DNA of 33,374 nt from Zelonia costaricensis (taxonomy: Eukaryota > Euglenozoa > Kinetoplastea > Trypanosomatida > Trypanosomatidae): NCBI GenBank assembly GCA_030849075.1, contig JASAOO010003263.1, positions 1 through 33,374 on the forward strand, read 5' to 3'. Numbering within the stretch: position 1 is the stretch's first letter; every line of letters begins with the position of its first letter. Of the stretch, positions 17,567 to 27,400 are shown piece after piece. The position numbers and the translations under genes are program-made. A model generated the notes under the pieces. The model worked only from the letters and a program-made list of their open reading frames with translations. It was not told the DNA's origin and did no database searches.

Positions 17567-18910
17567 ATGGCCCAGCAGCACGGCGGCGGTACCTGTGCTT
17601 TCAGCACACTTTTGTCTTTCAAGAGCGCAAGTAGCATTTTAATCAATATGGCTCTGGAGCGCTTCAAACAGTTGTCAGCGCGCGCGCGCGTCGACGCTGG
17701 TCCCCCCCCCGCTTCATTTCGTGTGCCGCTGCCGTGTCAATTGTGCATTCATCTTCTTCTTTTTGGAGGTTGTTGTTAGGGGTGTGTGGTTTGCGTGTCC
17801 AGCGGTCTGTTGAACGCTTTCAAAGCAAGAGGAGACCAGAGAGAAAAAACGCGAGGGGCTCGCACATCGACACGGTTTGCAGCCACCCGCCAACCAGTAC
17901 AACACTGCCTCACAGTTCAACCCACGCTCCATCGCCCCCCCCCCCACACACGCGCACACAGCCGCACCTATAAACACGTAGGTACGCATCGCTTAGCAAT
18001 AGGGTCGAAAACAAACCAAGCTACTGGAGAACAAAACGAAAACAAAGGAATGGGGACGGGCGAACAACACACACGCACACGAACACACGCAGATGCACAC
18101 GAAAGCACACGAGTGAAGTGAAGTCTCGGCACCGGAAAAGAAACAAGAGAGAAGGAAGTGGTCAAGTTGTGCGATGGTGAGGACTTACTTCACGTGGGAG
18201 CAGCGGTTTTTCTTTTTTTCTTTTCTTGTTTTATTTGGTGGGGGGGAGCCGGCGTCTGTGAGGGGCATCGGGCGTGCAGCACCCGCGCCGAGGAGACTGA
18301 AATCAAAGGGAGCAAAAGACAACGCGACTGCTGCATTCTAGTAAACAAGAGCGCTCCAGGTCGCTCTTACGTCACCCCCCCCCCTCAGGCCCCTCGCCGC
18401 GGTGCACACAGGCGCCGTGGAAGAGCCCGCAACCTGCCCGTCGACAGCATTGTGGGCGAAAACAAACAAAAGCCCTTCACCTCCTTCTCACCCGATGTCG
18501 CTTCCGTTCTTCACATATGTCCAGCGACTTGCGATGCAGCGAGGCATCGCTGCAGTCGAGCCCCCCCACGATAAGTGACGTTCAGGCTTACGCGTGACCT
18601 TCGCCCAGTGTGTACGTCCGCGCCTCTTCGTGGCTGTTCAAACGTCAAATGCGTTGGCGGCGAACCACAGGCGTGCTCGCCGCAAACGGTGCGGGGCAGA
18701 AGTAACGCGCCGGTGCTTACAGAAGGAGGAGGACAGAGTGGGACGGGAGCTCCGTGCCGCTTCACTCCATCAACGACGTGTAAGGCACTCGAGGTGTACA
18801 CGCCAGCATCACCACACCCACCACCAGCCACCTCGCGTGCGCAGCACAGCTCTTCACACACGAGCAGCGTCTGCCACCCCAACTCGCGGCAGTGACCGGT
18901 CCGAGTGCCG

Positions 18911-20086
18911 CTACGCGTAGATGCCGACGGCTAGCAGCTGACCCGTCGGGAAGAGGGACCCGTTGAGCTGCTGGACCACGATCGCGTGCTTGGTGACGTC
19001 TCGCAAGCGAACGGCGATGCCGGTGTCATTATCTAGTTTTTTGATCGCCTCCACCTCGCCGTACGACTGTAGGAGGAGGCGCAGCAACTCCTCCGTGAGG
19101 GGAGGTCCGCTAAAGTGCAGGTCGCCCTTCTGGGGCAGCGGGATCGGGGCGGGGAGCGGCACCGCCGTGGCGGGGTAGAAAGGCGACATCGTCTGGTAAA
19201 TCGACTGCGGGTACACAATCTGCGTCGGTGCCCCTGTGGTCGGCGGGGTGGGCGGGTAGACAATGGGGAACGGCATGCTGTTCATGACGGGGAAGCCCTG
19301 CGGCGATGGGATGACCGAGAGGGGTGGCGAGAAGCCCGGGTACGGTGAGGGCAGCGCGCTCGGGGTGGCGGTGGGTGGGCGGTACTGCGGAGACGGCAGC
19401 CAGTGGCGCTGGCGGTTGCGGTTGCGCTCCTGCCGCAGCTGACGGACCTCTGCCGACTCGGAGTACTTCACCTCGAGCTGGTGTGGCCAGTCGTCCATGC
19501 AAATGGTGTCGCGCGCCTGGATCGCGGTGGTGGCCTCCTGCTGCGTGGCAAACTGGACGAATCCCGATCCCTTGCACTGTCCGAGCGGGTTCATGAGCAC
19601 CGCGCACTCTGTGATGACCCCGAAGGGAGAGAAAAGCTGACGGAGGTGCTCCTTCGTGGCCCACTGCGGCAGGCCGCGAATGAAGAGGCGGTCGTTCGGC
19701 TGGTCGTCGAGACCCTCGTCGTGCATCGCGATCGAGACATGCAGCACCGTGGTGCAGTTGGGCGTAGGCTGGGTCAGGTGCGTGGCGTTGATCGCGGCGT
19801 GCGCAGAGTCCGCCTTGCGAAACATTACAAAGCCGAAGTGGCGGTTCTTGACTACCTTGGTCGAGACAATTTCCCCAAACTCCTTGTACCGGTCTCGGAG
19901 CGCTTCGTCGTCCCACGAGGAGGGGATGCCGGCCACGAAGATGTTCGTCGATACGTGCGGGGTCACAGCCTTCTGTGGGCTGGCTCCTCGTGCAATTCCA
20001 GACTCATCCTTGCTGCTGTCGGCCGAGCCGATGTCGACCCGCAGGGACGGCCTGTAGCCGCCTCCATCGGCGCCCCTGAAGTCCAT
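18911..20086 (-). CDS. RNA-binding protein with two RRMs and a degenerate third, 391 residues
   Basis: The ATG at 20086 (MDFRGADGGGYRP) follows a splice acceptor; the open frame to 20542 beyond it is leader sequence. RRM1 spans about residues 45-125: NIFVAGIP is RNP2 and RHFGFVMF is RNP1. RRM2 spans about 132-215: DRLFIRGLP is RNP2 and GSGFVQF is RNP1. Both keep aromatic RNA-contact residues. A proline-rich linker of about 100 residues follows, with many Pro, Ser, Tyr and Thr. The last 70 residues (DLHFSGPPLTEELLRLLLQSYGE onward) have the beta-alpha-beta rhythm of an RRM but no good RNP1, so they may be a protein-binding pseudo-RRM. The protein probably acts in the cytoplasm on mRNA stability or translation, the main level of gene control in these organisms; target RNAs are unknown. 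It sits next to CAF40, a deadenylase-complex subunit. Confidence 0.93.
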   Translation of the reverse strand: MDFRGADGGGYRPSLRVDIGSADSSKDESGIARGASPQKAVTPHVSTNIFVAGIPSSWDDEALRDRYKEFGEIVSTKVVKNRHFGFVMFRKADSAHAAINATHLTQPTPNCTTVLHVSIAMHDEGLDDQPNDRLFIRGLPQWATKEHLRQLFSPFGVITECAVLMNPLGQCKGSGFVQFATQQEATTAIQARDTICMDDWPHQLEVKYSESAEVRQLRQERNRNRQRHWLPSPQYRPPTATPSALPSPYPGFSPPLSVIPSPQGFPVMNSMPFPIVYPPTPPTTGAPTQIVYPQSIYQTMSPFYPATAVPLPAPIPLPQKGDLHFSGPPLTEELLRLLLQSYGEVEAIKKLDNDTGIAVRLRDVTKHAIVVQQLNGSLFPTGQLLAVGIYA

Positions 20087-20204
20087 CGCCGCACTGCAGC
20101 AGAGAACCCGTGAGTCGTGTGTGAGAGCGCGGCACTCGCAACGTGCTCCAGCGGGAAGATGGTGATGACAACGACGCTGCTTCCCTGTGCTCCCGATGAA
20201 GAGA

Positions 20205-20206
20205 CT
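20205..20206 (-). promoter_or_regulatory. Candidate trans-splice acceptor AG, RRM protein gene
   Basis: On the minus strand ACTTTCTTTCTCGTTAG ends at this AG, 118 bases before the ATG at 20086. Another AG (GAGCACAG) follows about 25 bases downstream. Confidence 0.5.
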
Positions 20207-20847
20207 AACGAGAAAGAAAGTTGAGCAGCGAAAATGTGGTGTGGGTTCGAGGAGTGATGGAGAAGGATAGTGAGAGATACAGAGGAAAAGCGGCAGCGGA
20301 GCGTGGCGGTCGCCGATAGACTGCCTGGCACGCATAGAGAACGCACAGTGACCGTCGTCTGTTGACAGGCATCGCGTTGCGTTCACCTGTGGGGTTGGTG
20401 AGGGACGCACCACAAGCCCACGTGAAAGAAAAGGGGCGGACGGGAAGCCGGGGCGTGGCGCCTCCAATCGAGACTGGGAAGCGAAAGCGGGCACGCGTGC
20501 CGGGGAGACCGCCACCCTACGTTCGCGACGCAGTCGAGCCACGAAAACGCGCTGCGCTCTTCATAGCCTCTTTTTTTTTGTTTTCGCTCTGCTCTTACGC
20601 GCAAACGCGATGCGTCACCAGCCGGAGTGTGCGCATCGGCACGCTGCCCTTACGAATTGCAACACTCGGCAGCATCACTCGACGCGGCGCCCGCCCGCTC
20701 CCTGCGTCAACAAATGCGGCGCTACTGCCCAGCGAGCTCCTTCACGACAGGTGCTACGGAAGGCAGTTCAGTGCGACCGCTTGCCACAGACAAAACACAG
20801 GCACATGCACAACAAATACAACCATGCGAGTACGGATGCAGGCAGAT

Positions 20848-20865
20848 ACACACACACACACACAC
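20848..20865. repeat. CA dinucleotide microsatellite
   Basis: Nine CA/AC units in an A/C-rich patch of the CAF40 3' side. Confidence 0.85.
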
Positions 20866-21101
20866 TCCAAAAACGTCTTCGACAACGCGGGGACCGCCTA
20901 GGAAAAGTAGAATAAACGGGCGGGTCAGCTGCACCTCACCCGTCCGGCACAACACACAACGCTGATGAACGCCGCCCACAAGGTGGTGCGAACGGGAAAG
21001 AGGGTTGAACCCACATCGACGCTCACAGGATGAGGTCCGCGCCGACTCCCCACTATGCAGGACGGAGACGCTGACGAGCTGTGCAGTTGTCCTGCAGCGG
21101 C

Positions 21102-22008
21102 CTACTGTCCCAGCTTCGCGCTCTCGCTGATGCGCCGCGCCCCCTCGTCGCCGATGTTGACCAGGAGCTGGAGAAGCCACTTGCGCATGTTCACGTCTTC
21201 GTCGAGGTACTCCTGGAAGGTGTTGTTGCGCAGCTCCTCTGGCAAGATCTTCGGCAACGCCTCGCGAGCCCGCTCGTGCTCGGAGAGGCGGAGGTAGCAC
21301 CGAATGATGTGCTTCAGCAGACGCGTCCCGCACACGTGCTCATTGTGCGGGCCCTTTTCAGCGACCATGCGGTGCAGAACATCGGCGACGGCGGTGAAGC
21401 GGCTGGGGTTCTGGCACGCGTAGGCGAGACCCTGGTCCGACATGAGGAGCTTCTGGATGATAAAGGTCGAGATGATCTTGGAAATCTCAATAGCCTGCTC
21501 CATGATCTTGAGGCAGATCGGGAAGATCTCGGTGTTCAGGAGGTACGAGATGATGGTGGGGTCGTCGGCCTTGACCAGCGCGCCAATGACGCCGAGCGAG
21601 GTGAGGCGCAGCACCTCAGACCGCTCTGCGGGGGTGGCGCGCAGAAACGGGTAGAGGAAGAGGCAAATGTTCGACTCCATGAAGGGGCGGCGTGAGGCGT
21701 CGTGCTGGGCAATGACCTGGAGCAACGTGAGAACGCTGCTGACGCGGTTGATGATCGGCTTCACGGCGGCCGACGACGGCGTGTTGAGCAGCGGGTACAT
21801 GGACACAATCTCCTGCAGGAAAATGGCCATGACGCCGACGCTGTACCACAGCGTGGGGCCGAGCAGGGTGAACTTCTCGCGCTTCTTTGAGAGAATCAGA
21901 ATGGCGCGCTCACGCGTGTCGGGACTGTACAGGTTCTGAATGTGCATCAACATCTCACGCACCACGTCGGGGTACTGACTAGGGTCCTGGCGGACAATCT
22001 GCTGTTGT

Positions 22009-22040
<32 letters not shown>

Positions 22041-22148
22041 TTGGGCTGCTTGCTGCATTGCGTGTTGGGCCTGCAGCTGCTGCGCCTGCGGTGGGAGCTG
22101 CTGCATCGTCTGCGGATGCGCGAGCACGCGCTGCGGTGGCTGAGCCAT
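21102..22148 (-). CDS. CAF40: CAF40/RCD1 (CNOT9) subunit of the CCR4-NOT deadenylase complex
   Basis: This gene encodes 348 residues from the ATG at 22148 (MAQPPQRVLAHPQTMQ). The first 60 residues are Gln-rich and contain a run of 15 Gln (21999-22043). The remaining 285 residues match the armadillo-repeat RCD1 family along their length: TRERAILILSKKRE, LWYSVGVMAIFLQEIVSMYP, ICLFLYPFL, LRLTSLGVIGALVK, FILQKLL-like FIIQKLLMSDQGLAYACQ, TRLLKHIIRCYLRLSEHERAREALP. In CCR4-NOT this subunit binds NOT1 and offers a surface for proteins that recruit the complex to mRNAs, so it helps start deadenylation and decay in the cytoplasm. It lies downstream of the TOR2-like and SSNA1 genes and upstream of an RRM protein gene. 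The Gln tract is the only unusual part and lies outside the conserved fold. Confidence 0.97.
21999..22043 (-). repeat. Polyglutamine-coding CAG/CAA repeat (15 codons)
   Basis: Fifteen successive Gln codons in CAF40, mostly CAG with four CAA. The mixture of codons would limit slippage. It is in frame and flanked by further Gln-rich sequence. Confidence 0.95.
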
Positions 22149-23119
22149 CTTGTCGGGTTCGGTGCGCGGCAACGCAAACTGTGCTGAGGAAAGAGAGGTG
22201 GTTCTACCGAGCAAGTAGCTTCCGCTGCCTCGTTCGTGATAAAAGGGGAAGAAAAGAGCACGCCCTCTTCTGCGTTTTGAATCTGCACGCGCTGCCTGAA
22301 AACGCAATCCTCAAAGCACCACGTTCTTGGTGTGGAGCGCGGTCGAGAATCCCTGTGCAGGCGCAGGTGGGGCGGGGGGAGAGTGAGGCGGGGGAGGAAA
22401 GTGGGAAGCCGCCGTGATGAGCAGCAGTGTCGGAGACTACAGAGAAGCTACACCAAAAACAGCGGTGCGTTGCTTTCCCTTGTTCACGTGCGGATTACAG
22501 GCACTGGATAGACTGTAGAGGAAGCCCCTTGGTAACAAGGAGGGGGTGGAGGGTTGGCGGGGGGGGGGAAGGATGGGAGCAAAGAGTGGATGCTGATCGC
22601 GCGGCTGCGCATAAACTGTGTTCGACGGTGGGTTGTTGCTGTTGGTTTGGTTGCTTGAAGGTGATGAGGTTCGAAGGGCAAGGGCGACGGAGAAGACAGC
22701 GAGTGGGGAACAAGGGGACTTGAAGCAGCTGAAAAGAGGCAACGAAGGCGGCGGCGGCGGCGAGCAGTTTGACGTGAGTCCTGGTTTCTCGTCACCTGCT
22801 CGCGCAACAACAACAGAATGGTGCGCTGGCCGCGGGGCTGCGGTTCTGGCTGCAGTCGACGCGCGATGGCGGGTGCACTGCTGATACGGCTGGCGGTAAA
22901 GCGTGCGGAGAGGTCAAGCCAGGACCAATGCGGCTCGGGAGGGAGGGGGAGGGAGGAGGAGGAGTGAAAGCGAGACCGCTTCTGCGGTGTTACGCCTGCA
23001 TCTTCTCGCCTCGCCGTCTAGCACCGCTTAGCTCGACGGGTGTTTCTTGCTTTCCTTTTGTGTATGGTGCATGTGTATTTGGAGCAGAACGCTCGTGCGT
23101 GCTCCGCCGTGGTGCCTGT
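22149..23119. other. Intergenic spacer between the SSNA1-like gene and CAF40
   Basis: About 970 bases without a supported gene. G-rich patches on plus (22558-22568, 22936-22960) read as pyrimidine tracts in the transcript. Confidence 0.6.
22184..22185 (-). promoter_or_regulatory. Candidate trans-splice acceptor AG, CAF40
   Basis: On the minus strand CCACCTCTCTTTCCTCAG ends at this AG, only 36 bases before the ATG at 22148. A second AG follows 5 bases later. Confidence 0.55.
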
Positions 23120-23446
23120 CTAACTGATCTGTGTCTTGAACACCGATGACTCCTCTTTCGCCGTCGTGAGGAGCCTCTTGGAGGCGTCAAGGATGCTCTT
23201 GAAGGCGGCGTAGGTTTCCGAGATGGTCCGCTCCAGGTCAGTGCGGACGGCCTGCTTCTTTGTCAAGCTCGCCTTGAGGGCGGTAAGGCGTTCCTGCATC
23301 GCATGCATCTCCGCCGAAAGTCGCTCACACTCCACCTCCTCCGCGGAGATTTGTTCGTCGAGCCACGTCTTGCGCTCCTTCATCTTTTCGATGACCGAAA
23401 CCAGCTCCACGCTGGTGGCCTGCACGTCTGAGCCTAGAGCCGCCAT
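23120..23446 (-). CDS. DIP13: SSNA1/NA14/DIP13-like coiled-coil microtubule protein
   Basis: This gene encodes 108 residues from the ATG at 23446 (MAALGSDVQATSVEL), almost entirely one coiled coil. It follows the SSNA1 family from end to end: LVSVIEKMKERKTWLDEQI, EEVECERLSAEMHAMQERL, LTKKQAVRTDLERTISETYAAF, and KSILDASKRLLTTAKEE. The last block (DRTI-ET-AAY-KILE-S in other members) is the family's best-conserved part and is nearly intact. Length also fits (about 105-120). In other eukaryotes these proteins form fibrils that bind microtubules and occur at centrioles, basal bodies and axonemes. In a trypanosomatid the basal body, flagellum or subpellicular array would be the likely place; this is inferred. 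The gene lies between TOR2 and CAF40 and shares no known function with them. Confidence 0.92.
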   Translation of the reverse strand: MAALGSDVQATSVELVSVIEKMKERKTWLDEQISAEEVECERLSAEMHAMQERLTALKASLTKKQAVRTDLERTISETYAAFKSILDASKRLLTTAKEESSVFKTQIS

Positions 23447-23470
23447 GGCACGCGACCACGCTCACCCACC

Positions 23471-23490
23471 TGCGTGCGTGCGTGCGTGCG
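23471..23490 (+). repeat. TGCG tetranucleotide microsatellite (five units)
   Basis: TGCG repeated five times, 25 bases upstream of the SSNA1-like start codon and so inside its probable 5' leader. Confidence 0.85.
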
Positions 23491-23638
23491 AGTGTGTCGT
23501 GACTGTGTCTGCGGTAGGTGTCCTAGAAAGCCACCACAACAAGTTCTATGAGGTTCGCAGCAGCGCCACAGACCACGGGTCGATGCGCCAGCTGACAGAA
23601 GGCACTGAGACGTGTGCAAACGCAGGCGCAATCGTCTG

Positions 23639-23640
23639 CT
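23639..23640 (-). promoter_or_regulatory. Candidate trans-splice acceptor AG, SSNA1-like gene
   Basis: On the minus strand a pyrimidine-rich stretch (CTATTTCCTCTTCTTTCTC at 23689-23671, then CTCTACCTTGCCCCACCCTCGAG) ends here, 193 bases before the ATG at 23446. Other AGs lie closer to the gene. Confidence 0.35.
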
Positions 23641-23957
23641 CGAGGGTGGGGCAAGGTAGAGCCGCACCGTGAGAAAGAAGAGGAAATAGTTGGAAGAGTG
23701 TAGAGGGCCCATTGGGGAGGGAGGGGGGGGGGGATTGAGGTGGCATTGTGGGCGTCTGTGAGCTCGGTCTGCACCATTGCCACCCCACCCTGTTCTCTTA
23801 CCCCGCGGGAGAGCGTTACTGAGGCGCGGCAGAGATGAGAACGCGCGATGCGTTCTCACTGCATCGCTTCCACGCCTTGACCCCCCCCCCCACCCACCCC
23901 TACCATTTGAGGGCGCCCTAGCCAACTACGAGACAAGCAGGCGCGCGAGAGAACGGA

Positions 23958-23970
23958 GGGGGGGGGGGGG
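23958..23970 (+). repeat. 13-base G homopolymer
   Basis: Thirteen consecutive G on plus; pyrimidine tract on the transcribed strand. Confidence 0.9.
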
Positions 23971-24442
23971 AGAAGGGAGGAGAGCGGGGAAGTGTGTCGA
24001 ACGCTTCACTGCGCGTCCCCTCCCGGGGTTTGCTGTGGTGAGCGGAGATGCGCGCGGCTCCGCCGCAGTTCACATCTCACTTCTGCCGGTGTAAGCGTGC
24101 GTGCGTCTTGCTTTCTTTGTCTCTGTGTGTGAGCGTGCGTGTCTGTGCTTGTTTGTTTCCTGCCGCACTGGTGAGCGTGCGCGGAGAGAGAGGGGGACAG
24201 GTGCAGAACGGCGACCGTCGGTGTCACCGCCCAAACGGAAAACTCAACACACCACACAGACGGTGATGCCCCACACGATCGTGACAACGAAAAAGAGAAC
24301 TAGAAAAAGGAAGGAAAGCACCACAACGGACAAGATGTGGCGCGCGCCACCGAGAGAGGCACCCAGCGCCACCTCTACCCTGCTCGATGGCTGGTGGCGC
24401 CACTGCTCACGGACGCGCGCCGCACCCGGGGCCCGGCTAGGC

Positions 24443-27400
24443 TCACCAAAATGGGTACCATCCCGACCACGACTGCGCGACGTTCGTGACGTCCGTTGCC
24501 TCCTCGATGAGCTGCCCCACCTGCGTGCGCGCGTCGAGGGGGTCGGTTTCTTCGGAGATGAAGTCCAGGCCCTTGAGCTTGGAGCTAAGTCGGTTGAAGA
24601 TGAAGACTCCCTGGTGGACAACATCCACCTCCTCGCCGAAGAGGTGCTTGGCGACGCTGAAGGATCCGGTGTTGCGCTGTCCGATCGAGCCGTTGATTGA
24701 CTCCGCGTGCGCCGCCGACACGCCGTTGCGCATGTTGGCGATGTTGACCTGTTCCTCGATGGTCTTGTGGTCGTTCGAGGACTCCGGCTCCTGTCCCGGT
24801 CGGTTGACCAGCCGCCACGAGATGAGGGGGTCCTGGATGAAGGCCTCCAAAAGGGCCAGCACGCTGTGACTGCCTTCTCGCAGCACGCACATCGCCGTCT
24901 CAGCGCATGCCCTGAAGGCGCCGTCAACGCCGGAGACGTCCAGCGCGCTGCGCAGCATGCGCGTCAAGCGGAACGGCACCTTCTCGGGGAACTTGTCGCG
25001 TGTCATGGCCACCTCGAAGCAGTCGCCAAAGTCGATGTGCACCACCAGCCCAGAGGTGCGCTGCAGCATGATGTTGTTCGGGTGCCGGTCGCCGAGGCCG
25101 AGAACGTAGCCGACGATGCTCATGTTCGCCAGCGATGTCGTGTACATGCGGCGCCGGTCGTACCAAATCTCGCAGTTCGGCGAGGTGTTCCACATGGCCT
25201 TGCGAATGTCGTGGCCGGAGGTGTGGTCGCCGATGAACTCCATCACCTCAACCTTGGACATGATCGTGAGATAGTCGTAAGCCTTGGAGTTGTCAAAGGT
25301 GATGATCTGGTCCAGCATCCGCATCTCCAGCTCCACCGGAATCGACTTGCGCTCGCGAAAGTGCTTCACCACCTCGTGCAGCGTGTCACACCCGTCCACC
25401 CACCCAATAATGCCGACGTTGTCCTTCAGCGGCGTGACGGAGTAGCGCTGAATCTGGAAGCCGAAGTTCTTGCTGGTGCGCGAGTCGGACTGCATGAGGA
25501 TGTTCACGAGCGAGAAGAGCTGCATGACGCGCTCGTCCAGGCGCAGGTCCTCGCGACCCTTCAGCAGGAACTTCTGCGACTTTCCCTCCGCCGTCACAAC
25601 GCCGATCCGCTTCGGACGCTGCTTGCTGGCAATCACCATGATGTCCTTCTGGAAGCGGTTGACCTTCGCGATCGACTCCCCACGCATGGGCCTCGCGTCG
25701 GGGATGCCGATGGACAGGTTGCGGACCTCGAACAGCTTCGGACTGCAAAACTGCATCTGCAGCGTGTCGCTGGACTTGATCTGGTCGTCGATGTCGCAGT
25801 ACACACTGTGGTACAGCTTCCACGCTGACTGGATGTCGCCGATGTTGCGCGAGGCCGAGTACGAGCGCAGCCACTCACGCGCCTCCGTCAGCCGCTTGCT
25901 GTACTTGGACAAGAATTCGGACTCCACCACCGTCTCCGGCACCCGCGTCAGCGTCTCGTGAATCGGCAGCAACGTGCGAACCATCTCCTCCTTGCTGCGC
26001 CGGCCAAAGAACGCCGTCGCGGCGGCCTCGAGCTTGTCGTACCACTGCTCGTACAGAAGCGCCGAGACGCGGATGAGCTCGTCGATCATGAGGCGGCCCT
26101 GCAGGACAATGACGGGGTAGCGCTCCTGCAGCTTGGCGAGCACCTCGTTCGAGTACTTTTTGCGCCGCTCCGAGTCGGACATGGTGCACAGGTTCAGCGG
26201 GTACACGAGGGTGTGCGGGTAGTCGTAGCCGACGGCGGTCAGCACATCGGCGACGAGGCGGCAGCTGTCGTCGGACCCGGTGTCCAGCCGGGCCACAAGC
26301 TGTGGCACGACGAGGTGCCACACACGCGACGGCACGTCGAAGACGCGCTCGCGCAGCTCGCGTAGGTTGTGGTCGCGGTCGCAGTGCGTTGACCACAGCG
26401 TGAGCAGCTTCAGCACGTCTTGGATAAGCGTCGAGTCGGAGGTGCCGAGCTGGATGCTGCGAATGAAGCCCTCAATCGCGTTGCGGCACGTCTCGTCGCC
26501 CTTCTTCGTCTGCAGCAGCTCCGCATTCGCCTCCGCCCACCGGCGCCACGCGACAAACCACTGCGGATCGTACAGGGTCGCCGCCTTGAAGCACTGCACC
26601 GACTCAATGAGATCGACCTTGTTGCCCAGTCGCGTGTACGCGCGTGCCAGCACCGCCGAGTTCTCTGCCTTGGTGTGCGTGTCGATCATTTTCTTGATGA
26701 GGTCGCTCTCCGTCCCAAAGGTGCTGCCCGGGCCAAGGGCGTTGGTGTCGGACAGATACGAGATGTACTGCATCACCACACGCGGGTTCGCCGAGCGGCT
26801 TGTGAGCTGTTCCAGCGTCGGGTTCGACACGCCGAGCAACTCGTCCAGCGTGAACCTCTCCAGCTGCCGCGCGTTCTCCTGCCGGCAGAGCTTCGTGAAC
26901 TGGATGCGCGTCTTGACGTCGTCGTGGGGCGAGACGAGCAAGCCGCGGATGCCGAGCACCTGCTTCCACGTCGGCACGGTGGCGTTCATCATGCGAATGC
27001 GCTGCTCCCAGAGGTGGCACAGGTGCGGGATGTGCGCCGCGGAGCTGAGCGCCTTCTGCGTCTGCTTCGCGATGATCACCTCCTCCACCTCCGTGAGCTG
27101 CTGCGCGACGACGAGGCCCTCGTAGGCGCGCGCGTACGACTCGTGCAGGAGGCTGGTCAAGTCCTCCAGCAACATCTTGCGTCCCTCGGTCACGGCGACG
27201 AGGGCCGCGTCGAAGTTGCCGCGCACCACCTCCAGCGAGGCTTTTGCGACGTGGTAGAGCACCGCGTCGGGCGGCAGCCATTCGAGGACGTTCTCGAGGG
27301 TGTCCCAGGACTGCAGCCGGATCGACGCGTCGGCGGCGTACTGGGAGACGAAGTAGAGCACGTGCGACCCGTCCGCGTCGGCCTCGTGGTCCTTGCAGCT

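Larger units (their letters stand above)
17106..18910. other. Long intergenic spacer after the RRM protein gene
   Basis: At 1.8 kb this is the longest spacer between two genes in the window. I see no gene in it on either strand. It holds CA-rich low-complexity sequence (18060-18112), C runs at 17701-17709, 17936-17945 and 18376-18384, and a 13-base G run at 17554-17566. Most of it must be 3' untranslated sequence of the RRM protein mRNA, which in trypanosomatids is the usual place for expression control. Confidence 0.6.
20087..21101. other. Intergenic spacer between CAF40 and the RRM protein gene
   Basis: About 1 kb, with no gene seen. A CA dinucleotide run lies at 20848-20865 and a T run at 20571-20579. 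Confidence 0.6.
23447..24442. other. Intergenic spacer between TOR2 and the SSNA1-like gene
   Basis: About 1 kb, no gene seen. It holds G runs on plus at 23723-23733 (11) and 23958-23970 (13), a C run at 23881-23891, and GTGC/GTGT-rich sequence at 24090-24180. Confidence 0.6.
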
